Under the pieces are notes generated by a model. That model saw only the letters and a program-made list of their open reading frames with translations, had not been told where the DNA came from and did not search any database. Below are positions 1-7,934 of a DNA stretch of 19,353 nt, piece after piece. How positions within the stretch are numbered: position 1 is the stretch's first letter; each line of letters opens with the position of its first letter. The stretch is taken from assembly GCA_937975735.1 (NCBI GenBank), contig CALJUI010000209.1:1-19353 (forward strand), written 5' to 3'. The translations under genes and the position numbers were made by a program. The DNA comes from an uncultured Rubrivivax sp. (GTDB lineage Bacteria; Pseudomonadota; Gammaproteobacteria; Burkholderiales; Burkholderiaceae_C).

Positions 1-197
1 GGCCAGAAGGCCTGCACGACCATCGCGCGGAAGGTGAACGGCGGGTCCTCGTCCTGGCCGAGCTGGAAGTAGGCGGCGCTGCCGAGCACCAGCAGCACGA
101 TCATCAGGTAGCGCGTCAGTGCCGGATGTTCGATGGCCCAGCGCGAGACGTTCCAGCGCGCATGGCGCTCGCCGGCCGACGAAGAAGACGTCGACAT
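1..197 (-). CDS. RND efflux transporter permease, N-terminal fragment
   Basis: Only the first 65 residues lie in the window; the gene continues past base 1. It begins MSTSSSSAGERHARWN, followed by one hydrophobic segment (about residues 29-46, TRYLMIVLLVLGSAAYFQL) and then QDEDPPFTFRAMVVQAFW. That is the typical junction of transmembrane helix 1 and the porter domain in HAE-1/AcrB-type RND pumps, which export drugs or lipophilic compounds from the inner membrane and periplasm using proton motive force. The ATG lies 10 nt after the stop of the upstream adaptor gene, with GAGG overlapping that stop as ribosome binding site, so the two are co-transcribed. The family call is firm; substrate and subfamily cannot be judged from so short a piece. 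Confidence 0.9.
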   Translation of the reverse strand, partial: MSTSSSSAGERHARWNVSRWAIEHPALTRYLMIVLLVLGSAAYFQLGQDEDPPFTFRAMVVQAFW

Positions 198-207
198 CGC
201 GGCGACC

Positions 208-1332
208 TCAGCGCGGAGCGGCGTTGCTGGCCACGTCGGCCGCCGTCGGCGGCTTGAAGCGGACCACCGGCTGGCCCTCGGTCAGCACATGGGCGCCGGC
301 GGTCACGACCTCCATGCCCGGGCTCAGGCCGGCACCGATCAGCGCCTGCTCGCCGTCGGCGCCGACCACCTCGACCGCCTGCGCGCGGACGGTCATCGCC
401 TTGGTGTCGAGCAGCCAGACCGCGGAGCGGCCCTGCTGCTGCCACAACGCAGCCAGCGGCAGCCGCACGACGCCCGCGCGCGGCGGCTGCGCCAGCGTCA
501 CGGTCGCGGTCTGGCCGAGGTCCACGCGCGCATCGCCGAGGTCGGCCTTGACGAGAAAGGTGCGCGTGACCGGGTCGGCCGCCGCCGCCACCTCGCGCAC
601 GCGCGCCGGCATCGGCGTGTCGCTGCCCCAGCGCTGCACCGCCAGCGCGCCGTCGCGGCCGATCAGCGCGCGGACGCCGCCGACCAGGTCCTCTGGCACA
701 TGGAAGACGACGTCGCGCGGACCGTCGTGGGCCAGCCGCAGCACCGGCTGGCCGGCCGCCAGCACCATGCCCGGCTCGGCCTCGACCGCCGTGACCACGC
801 CGGCGGTCGGCGCCAGCAGGCGGCTGTAGCCAGCCTGGTTGCCCTGCACCGCGCTCTGCGCGCGCGCCTGGTCGAGCTGCGCCTGCGCCGAGCGCAGCGC
901 GCTGTCGCGCCGCTGCAGTTCGGCCGCGCTGATGAAGCCCTGCGCGTGCAATTCCTTGAAGCGCTGGTGGTCGGCCTGCGCCTGCGCCGCGGCGACGGAC
1001 GCCGCCTGCACCGCCGACTCGGCGGCGGCCTGCCCCAGCCGCAGATCCTGCGGGTCGAGCTCGGCCAGCAATGCGCCGGCGCGCACCGCCTGGCCCAGTT
1101 CGACCCGGCGCTGCAGTAGTTTCCCGCCAACGCGGAAGGCCAGCCGCGTCTCGGTGCGCGCGCGCACCTCGGCCGCGAAAGCCTGGCTGCCCTGCGCGGT
1201 TCCGGTATCGACGACGATCGTGCGCACCGCCCGCACCGCCTCCGGCGCCGGCGCCGGCCGCTCGCAGCCGGCCAGCACCAGGACCGCGACGAACGACCAC
1301 CACCAGCGCGACGACATGAGACGACGAGACAT
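208..1332 (-). CDS. RND efflux periplasmic adaptor (membrane fusion protein), lipoprotein
   Basis: 374 residues. A hydrophobic N-terminus ends in the lipobox VLAGC, so Cys23 is the predicted lipidation site and the protein should be anchored in the periplasmic leaflet of the inner membrane. After it come the lipoyl half-motif (about 60-95, with FRVGGKLLQRRVELGQAV), an alanine/glutamine-rich alpha-hairpin coiled coil (about 97-165), the second lipoyl half (LLAPTAGVVTAVEAEPGMVL) and a beta-barrel/membrane-proximal region. This is the normal HlyD/AcrA order and length. It links the RND permease encoded just downstream to an outer-membrane channel not seen here. The ATG at 1332 is preferred over that at 1317 because AAGG sits 8 nt upstream of it and the signal peptide then has an arginine n-region. 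Expression is probably controlled by the TetR-type operator at 1352-1365. Confidence 0.93.
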   Translation of the reverse strand: MSRRLMSSRWWWSFVAVLVLAGCERPAPAPEAVRAVRTIVVDTGTAQGSQAFAAEVRARTETRLAFRVGGKLLQRRVELGQAVRAGALLAELDPQDLRLGQAAAESAVQAASVAAAQAQADHQRFKELHAQGFISAAELQRRDSALRSAQAQLDQARAQSAVQGNQAGYSRLLAPTAGVVTAVEAEPGMVLAAGQPVLRLAHDGPRDVVFHVPEDLVGGVRALIGRDGALAVQRWGSDTPMPARVREVAAAADPVTRTFLVKADLGDARVDLGQTATVTLAQPPRAGVVRLPLAALWQQQGRSAVWLLDTKAMTVRAQAVEVVGADGEQALIGAGLSPGMEVVTAGAHVLTEGQPVVRFKPPTAADVASNAAPR

Positions 1333-1351
1333 TCGAACGACCTTGTTACTG

Positions 1352-1365
1352 ACTGACCGGTCAGT
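1352..1365. promoter_or_regulatory. Perfect 14-bp palindrome, candidate TetR-family operator
   Basis: ACTGACCGGTCAGT is its own reverse complement. This pattern (GACCGGTC core with T/A-rich flanks) is typical of TetR-family operators in front of RND pumps. It directly abuts the -10 hexamer of the adaptor promoter and covers the expected transcription start, so a bound repressor would block initiation. The tetR gene itself is not in the window. It also lies 58 bp upstream of the divergent hpnC start and could affect that gene too. Confidence 0.7.
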
Positions 1366-1394
1366 ATCCTAGTGACCCGGTCCGCGGCTGTCAA
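1366..1394 (-). promoter_or_regulatory. Sigma-70 promoter of the RND efflux operon
   Basis: On the minus strand, TTGACA (1389-1394, a perfect -35) is followed by a 17-nt spacer and TAGGAT (1366-1371) as -10. Transcription should start near 1359, giving a leader of about 27 nt before the ATG at 1332. Confidence 0.75.
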
Positions 1395-1415
1395 TCGACC
1401 CCGCCCGTGGACAAT
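1388..1415 (+). promoter_or_regulatory. Weak candidate promoter for hpnCDE
   Basis: CTGTCA (1388-1393), a 16-nt spacer and GACAAT (1410-1415) could be a sigma-70 promoter. Its -10 ends only 7 nt before the preferred GTG start of hpnC, which would give an almost leaderless transcript. The -35 overlaps that of the divergent efflux promoter. Confidence 0.35.
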
Positions 1416-1422
1416 CGCGCCG

Positions 1423-2256
1423 GTGAGCGTCGCGCACTACGAGAACTTCCCGGTCGCCTCCGTGCTGTGCCCGCCGGCGATCCGGCCCGCGGTGGTCGCG
1501 ATCTACCACTTCGCCCGCACCGCCGACGACATCGCCGACGAAGGCCCGGCCGCGCCGGCCGAGCGGCTCGCCGACCTGGCGGCGATGCGCGCCGAACGGC
1601 GCCGCGCCGCGACCTCCGGCGCGACGCCCGGGCGCTGGCCGCAGGTGTTCGGGCCACTGGCCGCGGCGATCCGGCGCTTCTCGCTGCCGCTGTCGCTGCT
1701 CGAGGCCCTGCTCGACGCCTTCGAGCAGGACGTGCGCTCCCCCGACTACGCCGACCGCGCGCAGCTCCTCGACTACTGCCGCCGCTCGGCCGACCCGATC
1801 GGCCGCCTGCTGCTGCACCTGTACGGCGTCGACGACCCCGACGCGCTGCGCCAGTCGGACGCGATCTGCAGCGCGCTGCAACTGATCAACTTCTGGCAGG
1901 ACCTCGGCGTCGACCTGCCGCGCGGCCGTTGTTACATCCCCCGGGTCGACGCCGAGCGCCACGGGGTCGACCGCCGCGCACTCGCGGCAGGATCCGACGC
2001 GCCGGCGACGAAGGCGATGGTCGCCGACCTGTGCGCCTGGGCCGGCACGCTGATGCGAAGCGGCGCGCCGCTTGCGCACCGGCTGCCCGGTCGCGCCGGC
2101 TGGGAGTTGCGGCTGGTGATCCAGGGCGGCCTGCGGATTCTTGAGAAAATCGAGCGCATGGATCACGCGACGCTGTCCCGCCGCCCCACCCTCGGTCGCC
2201 TGGACGCGCCCGTGCTCCTGTGGCGCGCGCTGACAATGCAGAACGCGCGCGCATGA
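1423..2256 (+). CDS. hpnC: Squalene synthase-like protein HpnC (hydroxysqualene synthase)
   Basis: 277 residues, trans-isoprenyl diphosphate synthase family. In the HpnCDE route, HpnC turns presqualene diphosphate into hydroxysqualene. Both Asp-rich, Mg-diphosphate-binding regions are visible: DDIADE (35-40) and FWQDLGVDLPRGRCYIP (QD at 159-160, D at 164). The N-terminus SVAHYENFPVAS matches the usual HpnC start, so the GTG at 1423 is chosen. An in-frame GTG at 1372 would add 17 residues unlike the family and lies at the edge of the efflux promoter. The gene overlaps hpnD by 4 nt (ATGA), so the two are probably translationally coupled. It is the first gene of the squalene operon; regulation is not evident beyond the neighbouring TetR-type site. 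Confidence 0.93.
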   Translation: MSVAHYENFPVASVLCPPAIRPAVVAIYHFARTADDIADEGPAAPAERLADLAAMRAERRRAATSGATPGRWPQVFGPLAAAIRRFSLPLSLLEALLDAFEQDVRSPDYADRAQLLDYCRRSADPIGRLLLHLYGVDDPDALRQSDAICSALQLINFWQDLGVDLPRGRCYIPRVDAERHGVDRRALAAGSDAPATKAMVADLCAWAGTLMRSGAPLAHRLPGRAGWELRLVIQGGLRILEKIERMDHATLSRRPTLGRLDAPVLLWRALTMQNARA

Positions 2257-3101
2257 CGCCGCAGCAGTACGTCCAGGACAAGGCGGCAGCCAGCGGGTCG
2301 TCGTTCTACTACGCGTTTCGCTTCCTGCCGCCGCCGCGGCGCGCCGCGATCACCGCCTTCTACGCGTTCTGCCGCGAGGTCGACGACGTCGTCGACGAGA
2401 TGCGAGAGCCCGGCGTCGCGGCGGCGAAGCTGCAGTGGTGGCGGCGCGAAGTCCACGAGGCCTTCGACGGCCGCCCGACGCACCCGGTGATGCAGGCGTT
2501 GATGCCGTGCTGCGCGCCGTACGACATCCGCCCGGATCACCTGGCGGCGGTGATCGACGGCTGCCAGATCGACCTCGAGCAGACGCGCTTCCTCGACTTC
2601 GCCTCGCTGCGCCACTACTGCCACCTCGTCGCCGGCATCGTCGGCGAGGTCGCGGCGAACATCTTCGGCCGGACCGAGGGGGGCACGATCGAGTACGCGC
2701 ACCGCCTCGGCCTGGCCATGCAGCTCACGAACATCATCCGCGACGTCGGCGACGACGCCCGCCGCGGCCGGATCTACGTGCCGGTGGACGAGTTGCAGCG
2801 CTTCGACGTCAAGGCCCACGAGCTCCTGAAGCGTGAGTCGCCCTGGGGCTACAGCGATCGATTCCAGGCGCTGATGGCATTCCAGGCCGAGCGCGCGCAC
2901 CGCTGCTACGACGAGGCGCTGGCGCTGCTGCCCGACGCCGACCGCGCGGCGCAGCGGCCCGGACTGATGATGGCCAACATCTACCGCACGCTGCTGCGCG
3001 AGATCGAGTCGCAGGGCTTCCAGGTGCTGCATCAGCGCACCTCGCTCACGCCGCTGCGAAAGCTGTGGATCGCCACCCGCACCCAGTGGCGGGGCCGCTG
3101 A
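2253..3101 (+). CDS. hpnD: Presqualene diphosphate synthase HpnD
   Basis: 282 residues. HpnD condenses two farnesyl diphosphates into presqualene diphosphate, the first step of the bacterial HpnCDE squalene pathway. The sequence starts MTPQQYVQDKAAASGSSFYY, typical of the family, and carries both Asp-rich motifs: REVDDVVDE (DDVVD at 44-48) and NIIRDVGDDARRGRIYVP (about 160-177). A GTG at 2220 in the same frame would add 11 residues inside hpnC; the ATG at 2253, overlapping the hpnC stop as ATGA, fits the family better. hpnE starts 10 nt after its stop. The distinct second motif (RDVGDD rather than QDLGVD) separates it from the HpnC paralogue next door. Confidence 0.95.
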   Translation: MTPQQYVQDKAAASGSSFYYAFRFLPPPRRAAITAFYAFCREVDDVVDEMREPGVAAAKLQWWRREVHEAFDGRPTHPVMQALMPCCAPYDIRPDHLAAVIDGCQIDLEQTRFLDFASLRHYCHLVAGIVGEVAANIFGRTEGGTIEYAHRLGLAMQLTNIIRDVGDDARRGRIYVPVDELQRFDVKAHELLKRESPWGYSDRFQALMAFQAERAHRCYDEALALLPDADRAAQRPGLMMANIYRTLLREIESQGFQVLHQRTSLTPLRKLWIATRTQWRGR

Positions 3102-3111
3102 AACGGCAGCC

Positions 3112-4392
3112 ATGAGCGGGTCGCGGGTCGCCGTGGTCGGCGCCGGCTGGGCCGGCCTGGCGGCCGCCGTCGCGCTGTGCGATCGCGGCCACCCGGTGAC
3201 CGTGTTCGAGCTGGCCGGCCAGGCTGGCGGGCGCGCGCGGCGGGTCGACCTGGCGGGCATGGTGCTCGACAACGGCCAGCACATCCTGATCGGCGCCTAC
3301 GGTGCGACGCTCGGCCTGATGCGGCGCCTCGGCGTCGACGAGGGGGCGGTATTGCACCGGCAGCCGCTCGTGCTGCGCTATCCGGACGGACGCGGCCTGA
3401 GTCTGCCCGCCGGCGCCGCGATCCCCGCGTTCGTCCGCGGCGTCGCCGGCGCCTCGGGCTGGCCGCTGCGCGACCGGCTGGGGCTGCTGGCGGCCGCCGG
3501 CGGCTGGATGCTGCGGCGCTTTCGCTGCGACCCGTCGTGGACGGTGGCGCGGCTGTGCCGGCGGCTCCCCGCGTCGATCCGCGCCGACCTGATCGAACCG
3601 CTGTGCGTGGCGGCGCTGAACACGCCCGCCGAAGCGGCCAGCGCCGAGGTCTTCCTGCGCGTGCTGCGCGACGCGCTGTTCGGCGGCCGCGGCGGCGCCG
3701 ACCTGCTGCTGCCGCGCCAGTCACTGAGCGCGCTGCTGCCTGATCCGGCCTGGGCGGCGCTGGCGCAGGGGGGCGCGGTACTGCACCTTGGCGCGCGCGT
3801 GAGTGCGCTGTCGCGCGACCGGGGCGCTTGGCGCATCGGCGAGGAGCGCTTCCGGCATGTCGTGCTGGCCTGCGGCGCCGCCGAGGCCGGCCGCCTCACG
3901 CAGGCGCATGCGCCGGGCTGGTCGCGGCGCGCCGCGGCGCTTCACTACGAGCCGATCGTCACGGTCTACGTCGACGCGCCCGGTGCGCGGCTGCCGTTGC
4001 CGATGGTCGCGCTGGACTCGGGTGTCGACGCACCGGCGCAGTTCGTCTTCGACCTCGGCGCCCTCGGCGGCGCGCCCGGGCGCCTGGCCTGCGCGGTCAG
4101 CGGGGCCGCCGGCTGGGTCGAGCGCGGTCTGGCCGCCACCGCCGACGCCACGCTTCGCCAACTGCGGCAGGCCTTCCCGCCCGCGACCTGGTCGACGCCA
4201 CCCACCGTGCTGCGCGCGCTCGCCGAGAAGCGCGCGACCTTCCGCTGCACGCCGGGGCTCGACCGCCCGCCGGGCGGCATCACCGACGGCCTGTGGGCCG
4301 CCGGCGACTATGTCCAGGGCCCCTACCCGGCGACGCTGGAAGGCGCGGTGAGGTCGGGGCAGCAGGCCGCGGCGTCGATCGGCGACGACTGA
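3112..4392 (+). CDS. hpnE: Hydroxysqualene dehydroxylase HpnE (FAD-dependent)
   Basis: 426 residues, FAD-dependent amine-oxidase/phytoene-desaturase superfamily. HpnE reductively removes the hydroxyl group of hydroxysqualene to give squalene, completing the hpnCDE pathway. Evidence is the N-terminal Rossmann dinucleotide motif GAGWAGLAAA (GxGxxG at 10-15), the acidic residue closing the second beta strand (VTVFEL), the family motif LDNGQHILIGAYG, and the C-terminal FAD-contact region GLWAAGDYVQGPYPATLEGA. Position directly behind hpnC and hpnD makes the assignment firm. The product would feed a squalene-hopene cyclase, which is not encoded here. The start at ATG 3112 lies 10 nt after hpnD and directly precedes the Rossmann fold. 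Confidence 0.95.
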   Translation: MSGSRVAVVGAGWAGLAAAVALCDRGHPVTVFELAGQAGGRARRVDLAGMVLDNGQHILIGAYGATLGLMRRLGVDEGAVLHRQPLVLRYPDGRGLSLPAGAAIPAFVRGVAGASGWPLRDRLGLLAAAGGWMLRRFRCDPSWTVARLCRRLPASIRADLIEPLCVAALNTPAEAASAEVFLRVLRDALFGGRGGADLLLPRQSLSALLPDPAWAALAQGGAVLHLGARVSALSRDRGAWRIGEERFRHVVLACGAAEAGRLTQAHAPGWSRRAAALHYEPIVTVYVDAPGARLPLPMVALDSGVDAPAQFVFDLGALGGAPGRLACAVSGAAGWVERGLAATADATLRQLRQAFPPATWSTPPTVLRALAEKRATFRCTPGLDRPPGGITDGLWAAGDYVQGPYPATLEGAVRSGQQAAASIGDD

Positions 4393-4406
4393 CCGGGGTC
4401 GTCGTG

Positions 4407-4438
4407 TCGCCATGCAGGCGAAACTTTCGCTATGCAGG
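4407..4438. promoter_or_regulatory. Candidate IclR-type operator: 12-bp direct repeat plus 13-bp inverted repeat
   Basis: TCGCCATGCAGG (4407-4418) recurs as TCGCTATGCAGG (4427-4438) exactly 20 bp later, about two helical turns. Between and overlapping them, GCGAAACTTTCGC (4418-4430) is a perfect inverted repeat around one central base. The site lies 29 bp before the iclR start. IclR proteins commonly bind palindromes of this size in front of their own gene. No experimental link; inferred from position and symmetry. Confidence 0.4.
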
Positions 4439-4466
4439 AAGGGATCATCGGCGCGACAATGACCGG

Positions 4467-5234
4467 ATGAAAGGCAACGACCCGCAGACCCCGATCATCC
4501 AGGTGCTCGAACGCACGTTCAGCCTGCTGGACATGCTGGCCGCGCACCAGGACCCGGTGACGCTCAAGCAGATCAGCGAGCAGACCGGCCTGCATCCGTC
4601 GACCGCCCATCGGATCCTCAACGACCTGACGATCGGGCGCTTCGTCGACCGCCCGCACCCCGGCAGCTACCGGCTCGGGATGCGCCTGCTGGAACTCGGC
4701 AACCTGGTCAAGGCGCGCCTGGACGTGCGCGACTCGGCGCTCGGCCCGATGCGCGAGCTGCACAAGCTGACGCACCAGCCGGTGAATCTGTCGGTGCGCC
4801 AGGGCGACGAGATCGTCTACGTCGAGCGCAGCTACAGCGAACGCTCGGGCATGCAGGTGGTGCGGGCGATCGGCGGCCGTGCGCCGTTGCACCTGACCTC
4901 GGTCGGCAAGCTCTTCCTGGCGCACGACGACCCGCAGCGCGTGCGCGCCTACGCGACCCGGACCGGCCTGGCCGGCCACACGCGCAACAGCATCACCGAC
5001 CTCGGCCGACTGGAGCGCGAACTCGCCAGCGTGCGCGCCACCGGCGTGGCGCGCGACGACGAGGAACTCGAACTCGGAGTGCGCTGCATGGCCGCCGGCA
5101 TCTTCGACGACCAGAGCCAGCTGGTGGCCGGGCTGTCGCTGTCGTCGCCCGCGGACCGCCTCGACGAGGCCTGGATCGACCGGGTCAAGGCGACGGCGGC
5201 GGAGATCTCCGCCGCGCTCGGCTACCGGGGCTGA
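4467..5234 (+). CDS. IclR-family transcriptional regulator
   Basis: 255 residues, usual length for the family. The N-terminus has a winged helix-turn-helix (about 10-70; VTLKQISEQTGLHPSTAHRILNDL is the HTH), followed by a linker helix and the C-terminal effector-binding IclR domain (about 85-250), including RAPLHLTSVGKLFLA and the conserved stretch ELELGVRCMAAGIFD. Such proteins repress or activate catabolic, transport or stress genes in response to small ligands; the ligand cannot be inferred. ATG 4467 is chosen because the HTH begins shortly after it; an ATG at 4459 is in another frame and stops at once. GACAAT ends 6 nt before the start, suggesting a near-leaderless transcript. The 3' end overlaps that of convergent pbpG by 13 bp. 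Neighbours give no clear target, so self-regulation through 4407-4438 is the most testable guess. Confidence 0.93.
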   Translation: MKGNDPQTPIIQVLERTFSLLDMLAAHQDPVTLKQISEQTGLHPSTAHRILNDLTIGRFVDRPHPGSYRLGMRLLELGNLVKARLDVRDSALGPMRELHKLTHQPVNLSVRQGDEIVYVERSYSERSGMQVVRAIGGRAPLHLTSVGKLFLAHDDPQRVRAYATRTGLAGHTRNSITDLGRLERELASVRATGVARDDEELELGVRCMAAGIFDDQSQLVAGLSLSSPADRLDEAWIDRVKATAAEISAALGYRG

Positions 5235-6235
5235 AGCGCGGTCGCCGACGCCAGCGAATCGCTGGCGAGCCAGCTGCGCAGCCGCTCGGCGTCGCCGATC
5301 CGCGAGTACTTCCCGGCGGAGTCGAGCAGAACCATGATCAGCTTGCGACCGGCCAGGTTGGCCTGCATCACGAGGCAACGGCCGGCCTCGGAGATGTAAC
5401 CCGTTTTCTGCAGGCCGATGTCCCAGTTCGCGTCCCGCACCAGCGCATTCGTGTTGCGGAACTGCAGCTGCCGACGGCCGACCGCGACCGCCGCCTCGCG
5501 CGAGACGGACAGCTCGGCGATCAGCGGCACCTCGGACGCGGCCTTGACGAGGATCGCCAGGTCCTGCGCGCTGGACTGGTTGCGGCTCGACAGTCCGGTC
5601 GGCTCGACGTAGTGGGTGCCGGCCATGCCGAGTTCGGCCGCCTTGCGATTCATCGCCGCGACGAAGGCGGGCAGGCCGCCGGGGTAGTGGCGCCCGAGCG
5701 CATTGGCAGCGCGGTTCTCCGACGACATCAGCGCCAGGTGCATCATCTCGCCGCGCGTCAGCCGGGTGCCGACCGACAGCCTCGACCGGCTGCCCTTCTC
5801 GGTGTCGACGTCGTCCTGCGTGATGGTGAGCTCCTCGTCCATCGACAGGCCGGCCTCGGTGACGACCATCGCGGTCATCAGCTTGGTGATCGACGCGATC
5901 GGGAGCACGGCGTCGGGGTTCTTGCTGAACAGCACCTCGCCGGTGTCCTGCTCGACGACCAGCGCGACGCTGGAGCGCAGGTTCAGCGGGTCGTCGGTGC
6001 GGTGCAGACCGGCCGACTGACCCGCGGACGGCGGCGGCGCGGCCCGGCGCTCTGGGCGCACCTTGTTCGCGGTGCGCCCGACCGGCTTCTTCCAGGTCTT
6101 CTGCGGGGTGGCGCGGCTGGACTTCTTCGCCGCCGCTTCCGCCGCCGGCGCGCCCATCAGCCCGACGCCCAGACCCAGGGCCAGCAGCCACAGGGCCATC
6201 GTCCGCTTCACCCGACTCATCACCACTGGTTTCAT
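5222..6235 (-). CDS. pbpG: D-alanyl-D-alanine endopeptidase, PBP7-type (S11 peptidase)
   Basis: 337 residues, penicillin-binding protein of the S11 family. Such enzymes cut D,D-cross-links in peptidoglycan in the periplasm. All three active-site motifs are present: SITK (S115-K118, S115 nucleophile), SEN (172-174) and KTG (277-279). The first 35 residues form a signal peptide (MKPVVMSRVKRT, then a Leu/Gly-rich core, cleavage near AEAA). A lysine/arginine/proline-rich spacer (36-80) lies before the catalytic domain. No large C-terminal domain follows, which fits PbpG rather than DacA. ATG 6235 is preferred to 6286 because GAGG sits 6 nt upstream of it and the promoter at 6252-6280 lies within the longer form. 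It is transcribed separately from leuA upstream. Confidence 0.92.
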   Translation of the reverse strand: MKPVVMSRVKRTMALWLLALGLGVGLMGAPAAEAAAKKSSRATPQKTWKKPVGRTANKVRPERRAAPPPSAGQSAGLHRTDDPLNLRSSVALVVEQDTGEVLFSKNPDAVLPIASITKLMTAMVVTEAGLSMDEELTITQDDVDTEKGSRSRLSVGTRLTRGEMMHLALMSSENRAANALGRHYPGGLPAFVAAMNRKAAELGMAGTHYVEPTGLSSRNQSSAQDLAILVKAASEVPLIAELSVSREAAVAVGRRQLQFRNTNALVRDANWDIGLQKTGYISEAGRCLVMQANLAGRKLIMVLLDSAGKYSRIGDAERLRSWLASDSLASATALQPR

Positions 6236-6251
6236 CCGCACCTCGCGCCGC

Positions 6252-6280
6252 AGTGTAGGGCACCAGAAAAACCCGCGCAA
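6252..6280 (-). promoter_or_regulatory. Sigma-70 promoter of pbpG
   Basis: On the minus strand TTGCGC (6275-6280), a 17-nt spacer and TACACT (6252-6257) give a good sigma-70 promoter. Transcription would start near 6245, some 10 nt before the ATG, just leaving room for the GAGG ribosome site. Confidence 0.6.
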
Positions 6281-6295
6281 GATCAAAAACTTGCG
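6276..6295 (-). terminator. Hairpin after leuA, weak terminator or operator overlapping the pbpG -35
   Basis: On the minus strand CGCAAG, an 8-nt loop (TTTTTGAT) and CTTGCG form a 6-bp stem, followed after CGGG by five T. This is the only hairpin with a nearby T-run downstream of leuA. The stem is short and the T-run is offset by 4 nt, so termination would be weak. Its right arm contains the pbpG -35 hexamer, so a protein operator is an alternative reading. Confidence 0.35.
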
Positions 6296-6342
6296 GCGTG
6301 TTCTTCAAGTCGAGGCTTTGGTAACGGTCGGGCCCGGTTCGA

Positions 6343-7884
6343 CTAGCCCTGGGCAGCCACGCGTTCGGCCTTGCTGTGCAGCTTGTTCAGCGCCGACAGG
6401 TAGGCCTTGGCCGACGCCACCACGATGTCCGGGTCCGCTCCGACACCATTCACGACCCGGCCGCCATGCTGCAGCCGGACCGTCACCTCGCCCTGCGATT
6501 CTGTCGAGCCGGTGGTGATCGCATTGACCGAATACAGCATCAGTTCGGCGCCACTTCGGACCTTGGACTCGATCGCCTTCAGACTGGCGTCGACCGGGCC
6601 GTTGCCGTCGCTCTCGGCGTGGTGCTCGACATCGCCGGCGGCGAAGGCGACGCGGGCGTGCGGCCGTTCGCCGGTCTCCGAGCGCTGGGCCAGCGACAGC
6701 AGCCTGTAGTGCTCCTGCTCGGCGGTCACGCTCTCGTCGCTGACCAGCGCGATGATGTCCTCGTCGAAGATGTCGCTCTTGCGGTCGGCCAGGTCCTTGA
6801 AGCGCGCGAAGGCGGCGTTGATCTCGCCCTCGGATTCCATCTCGATGCCGAGCTCCTGCAGCCGCTGCTTGAACGCGTTGCGGCCCGAAAGCTTGCCCAG
6901 CACGATCTTGTTGGCCGACCAGCCGACGTCCTCGGCGCGCATGATCTCGTAGGTGTCGCGCGCCTTCAGCACGCCGTCCTGGTGGATGCCGCTGGCGTGC
7001 GCGAACGCATTGGCGCCGACGACGGCCTTGTTCGGCTGCACGACGAAGCCGGTGGTCTGGCTGACCATGCGCGACGCCGGCACGATCTGCGTGGCGTCGA
7101 TGCCGAGCTCCAGGCCGAAGTAGTCGCGCCGCGTGCGCACCGCCATCACGACTTCCTCCAGCGAGCAGTTGCCGGCGCGCTCGCCCAGGCCGTTGATCGT
7201 GCACTCGACCTGGCGCGCGCCGCCGATCGTCACGCCGGCCAGCGAATTGGCCACCGCCATGCCGAGGTCGTTGTGGCAGTGCACCGACCAGACCGCCTGG
7301 TCGGCGTTCGGGATCTTCTCGCGCAGGTCGCGGATGAAGTGGCCGAACAGCTCGGGCACCGCATAGCCGACCGTGTCCGGGATGTTGATCGTGCGCGCGC
7401 CCTCGCGGATCGCCGCTTCGAGCACGCGATAGAGGAACTCGGGATCGGAGCGGTAGCCGTCCTCCGGCGAGAACTCGATGTCGTCGGTCAGGTTGCGTGC
7501 GAAGCGCACCGACTGGATGGTCTGCTCCAGCACCTGCTCGCGCGTCATGCGCAGCTTCTTGGCCATGTGCAGCTCGCTGGTGGCGATGAAGGTGTGGATG
7601 CGCGAGCGCGCCGCGCCCTTCAGTGCCTCGGCCGCGCGCGAGATGTCGCGGTCGTTGGCGCGCGCCAGCGAGCACACGGTCGACTCCCTGACGTGGTCGG
7701 CGATCGCCTTGACGGCCTCGAAGTCGCCGTTGCTGGACGCCGCGAAACCGGCCTCGATGACGTCGACGCGCAGCCGCTCGAGCTGGCGCGCGATGCGCAG
7801 CTTCTCGTCCTTGGTCATCGATGCGCCGGGGGATTGCTCGCCGTCGCGCAAGGTGGTGTCGAAGATGATGAGCTTGTCAGCCAT
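6343..7884 (-). CDS. leuA: 2-isopropylmalate synthase
   Basis: 513 residues. LeuA condenses acetyl-CoA with 2-oxoisovalerate, the committed step of leucine synthesis, and is normally inhibited by leucine. The catalytic TIM barrel starts with [10 protein letters not shown] (11-20) and contains the metal-binding HCHND (202-206) and GLGERAGN (232-239). The C-terminal third has the LeuA dimer/allosteric domain (about 390-505, with [14 protein letters not shown]), so feedback control by leucine is expected. ATG 7884 is preferred over the in-frame start at 7932: AGGAG lies 8 nt upstream, [17 protein letters not shown] is the family N-terminus, and the longer form would run into the attenuator terminator. 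It follows ilvIHC-pssA on the same strand, and its expression is probably set by the leader at 7935-8065. Confidence 0.97.
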   Translation of the reverse strand: MADKLIIFDTTLRDGEQSPGASMTKDEKLRIARQLERLRVDVIEAGFAASSNGDFEAVKAIADHVRESTVCSLARANDRDISRAAEALKGAARSRIHTFIATSELHMAKKLRMTREQVLEQTIQSVRFARNLTDDIEFSPEDGYRSDPEFLYRVLEAAIREGARTINIPDTVGYAVPELFGHFIRDLREKIPNADQAVWSVHCHNDLGMAVANSLAGVTIGGARQVECTINGLGERAGNCSLEEVVMAVRTRRDYFGLELGIDATQIVPASRMVSQTTGFVVQPNKAVVGANAFAHASGIHQDGVLKARDTYEIMRAEDVGWSANKIVLGKLSGRNAFKQRLQELGIEMESEGEINAAFARFKDLADRKSDIFDEDIIALVSDESVTAEQEHYRLLSLAQRSETGERPHARVAFAAGDVEHHAESDGNGPVDASLKAIESKVRSGAELMLYSVNAITTGSTESQGEVTVRLQHGGRVVNGVGADPDIVVASAKAYLSALNKLHSKAERVAAQG

Positions 7885-7934
7885 GGGGCTCTCCTGGAGG
7901 GGTTGGACGCAGCCGGATCTGTCGAACACCAATG

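Noticed and set aside
1372..1422. Longer hpnC from GTG 1372
   Set aside because: The added residues TRSAAVNRPRPW are unlike HpnC proteins and overlap the efflux promoter spacer; the GTG at 1423 gives the family N-terminus.
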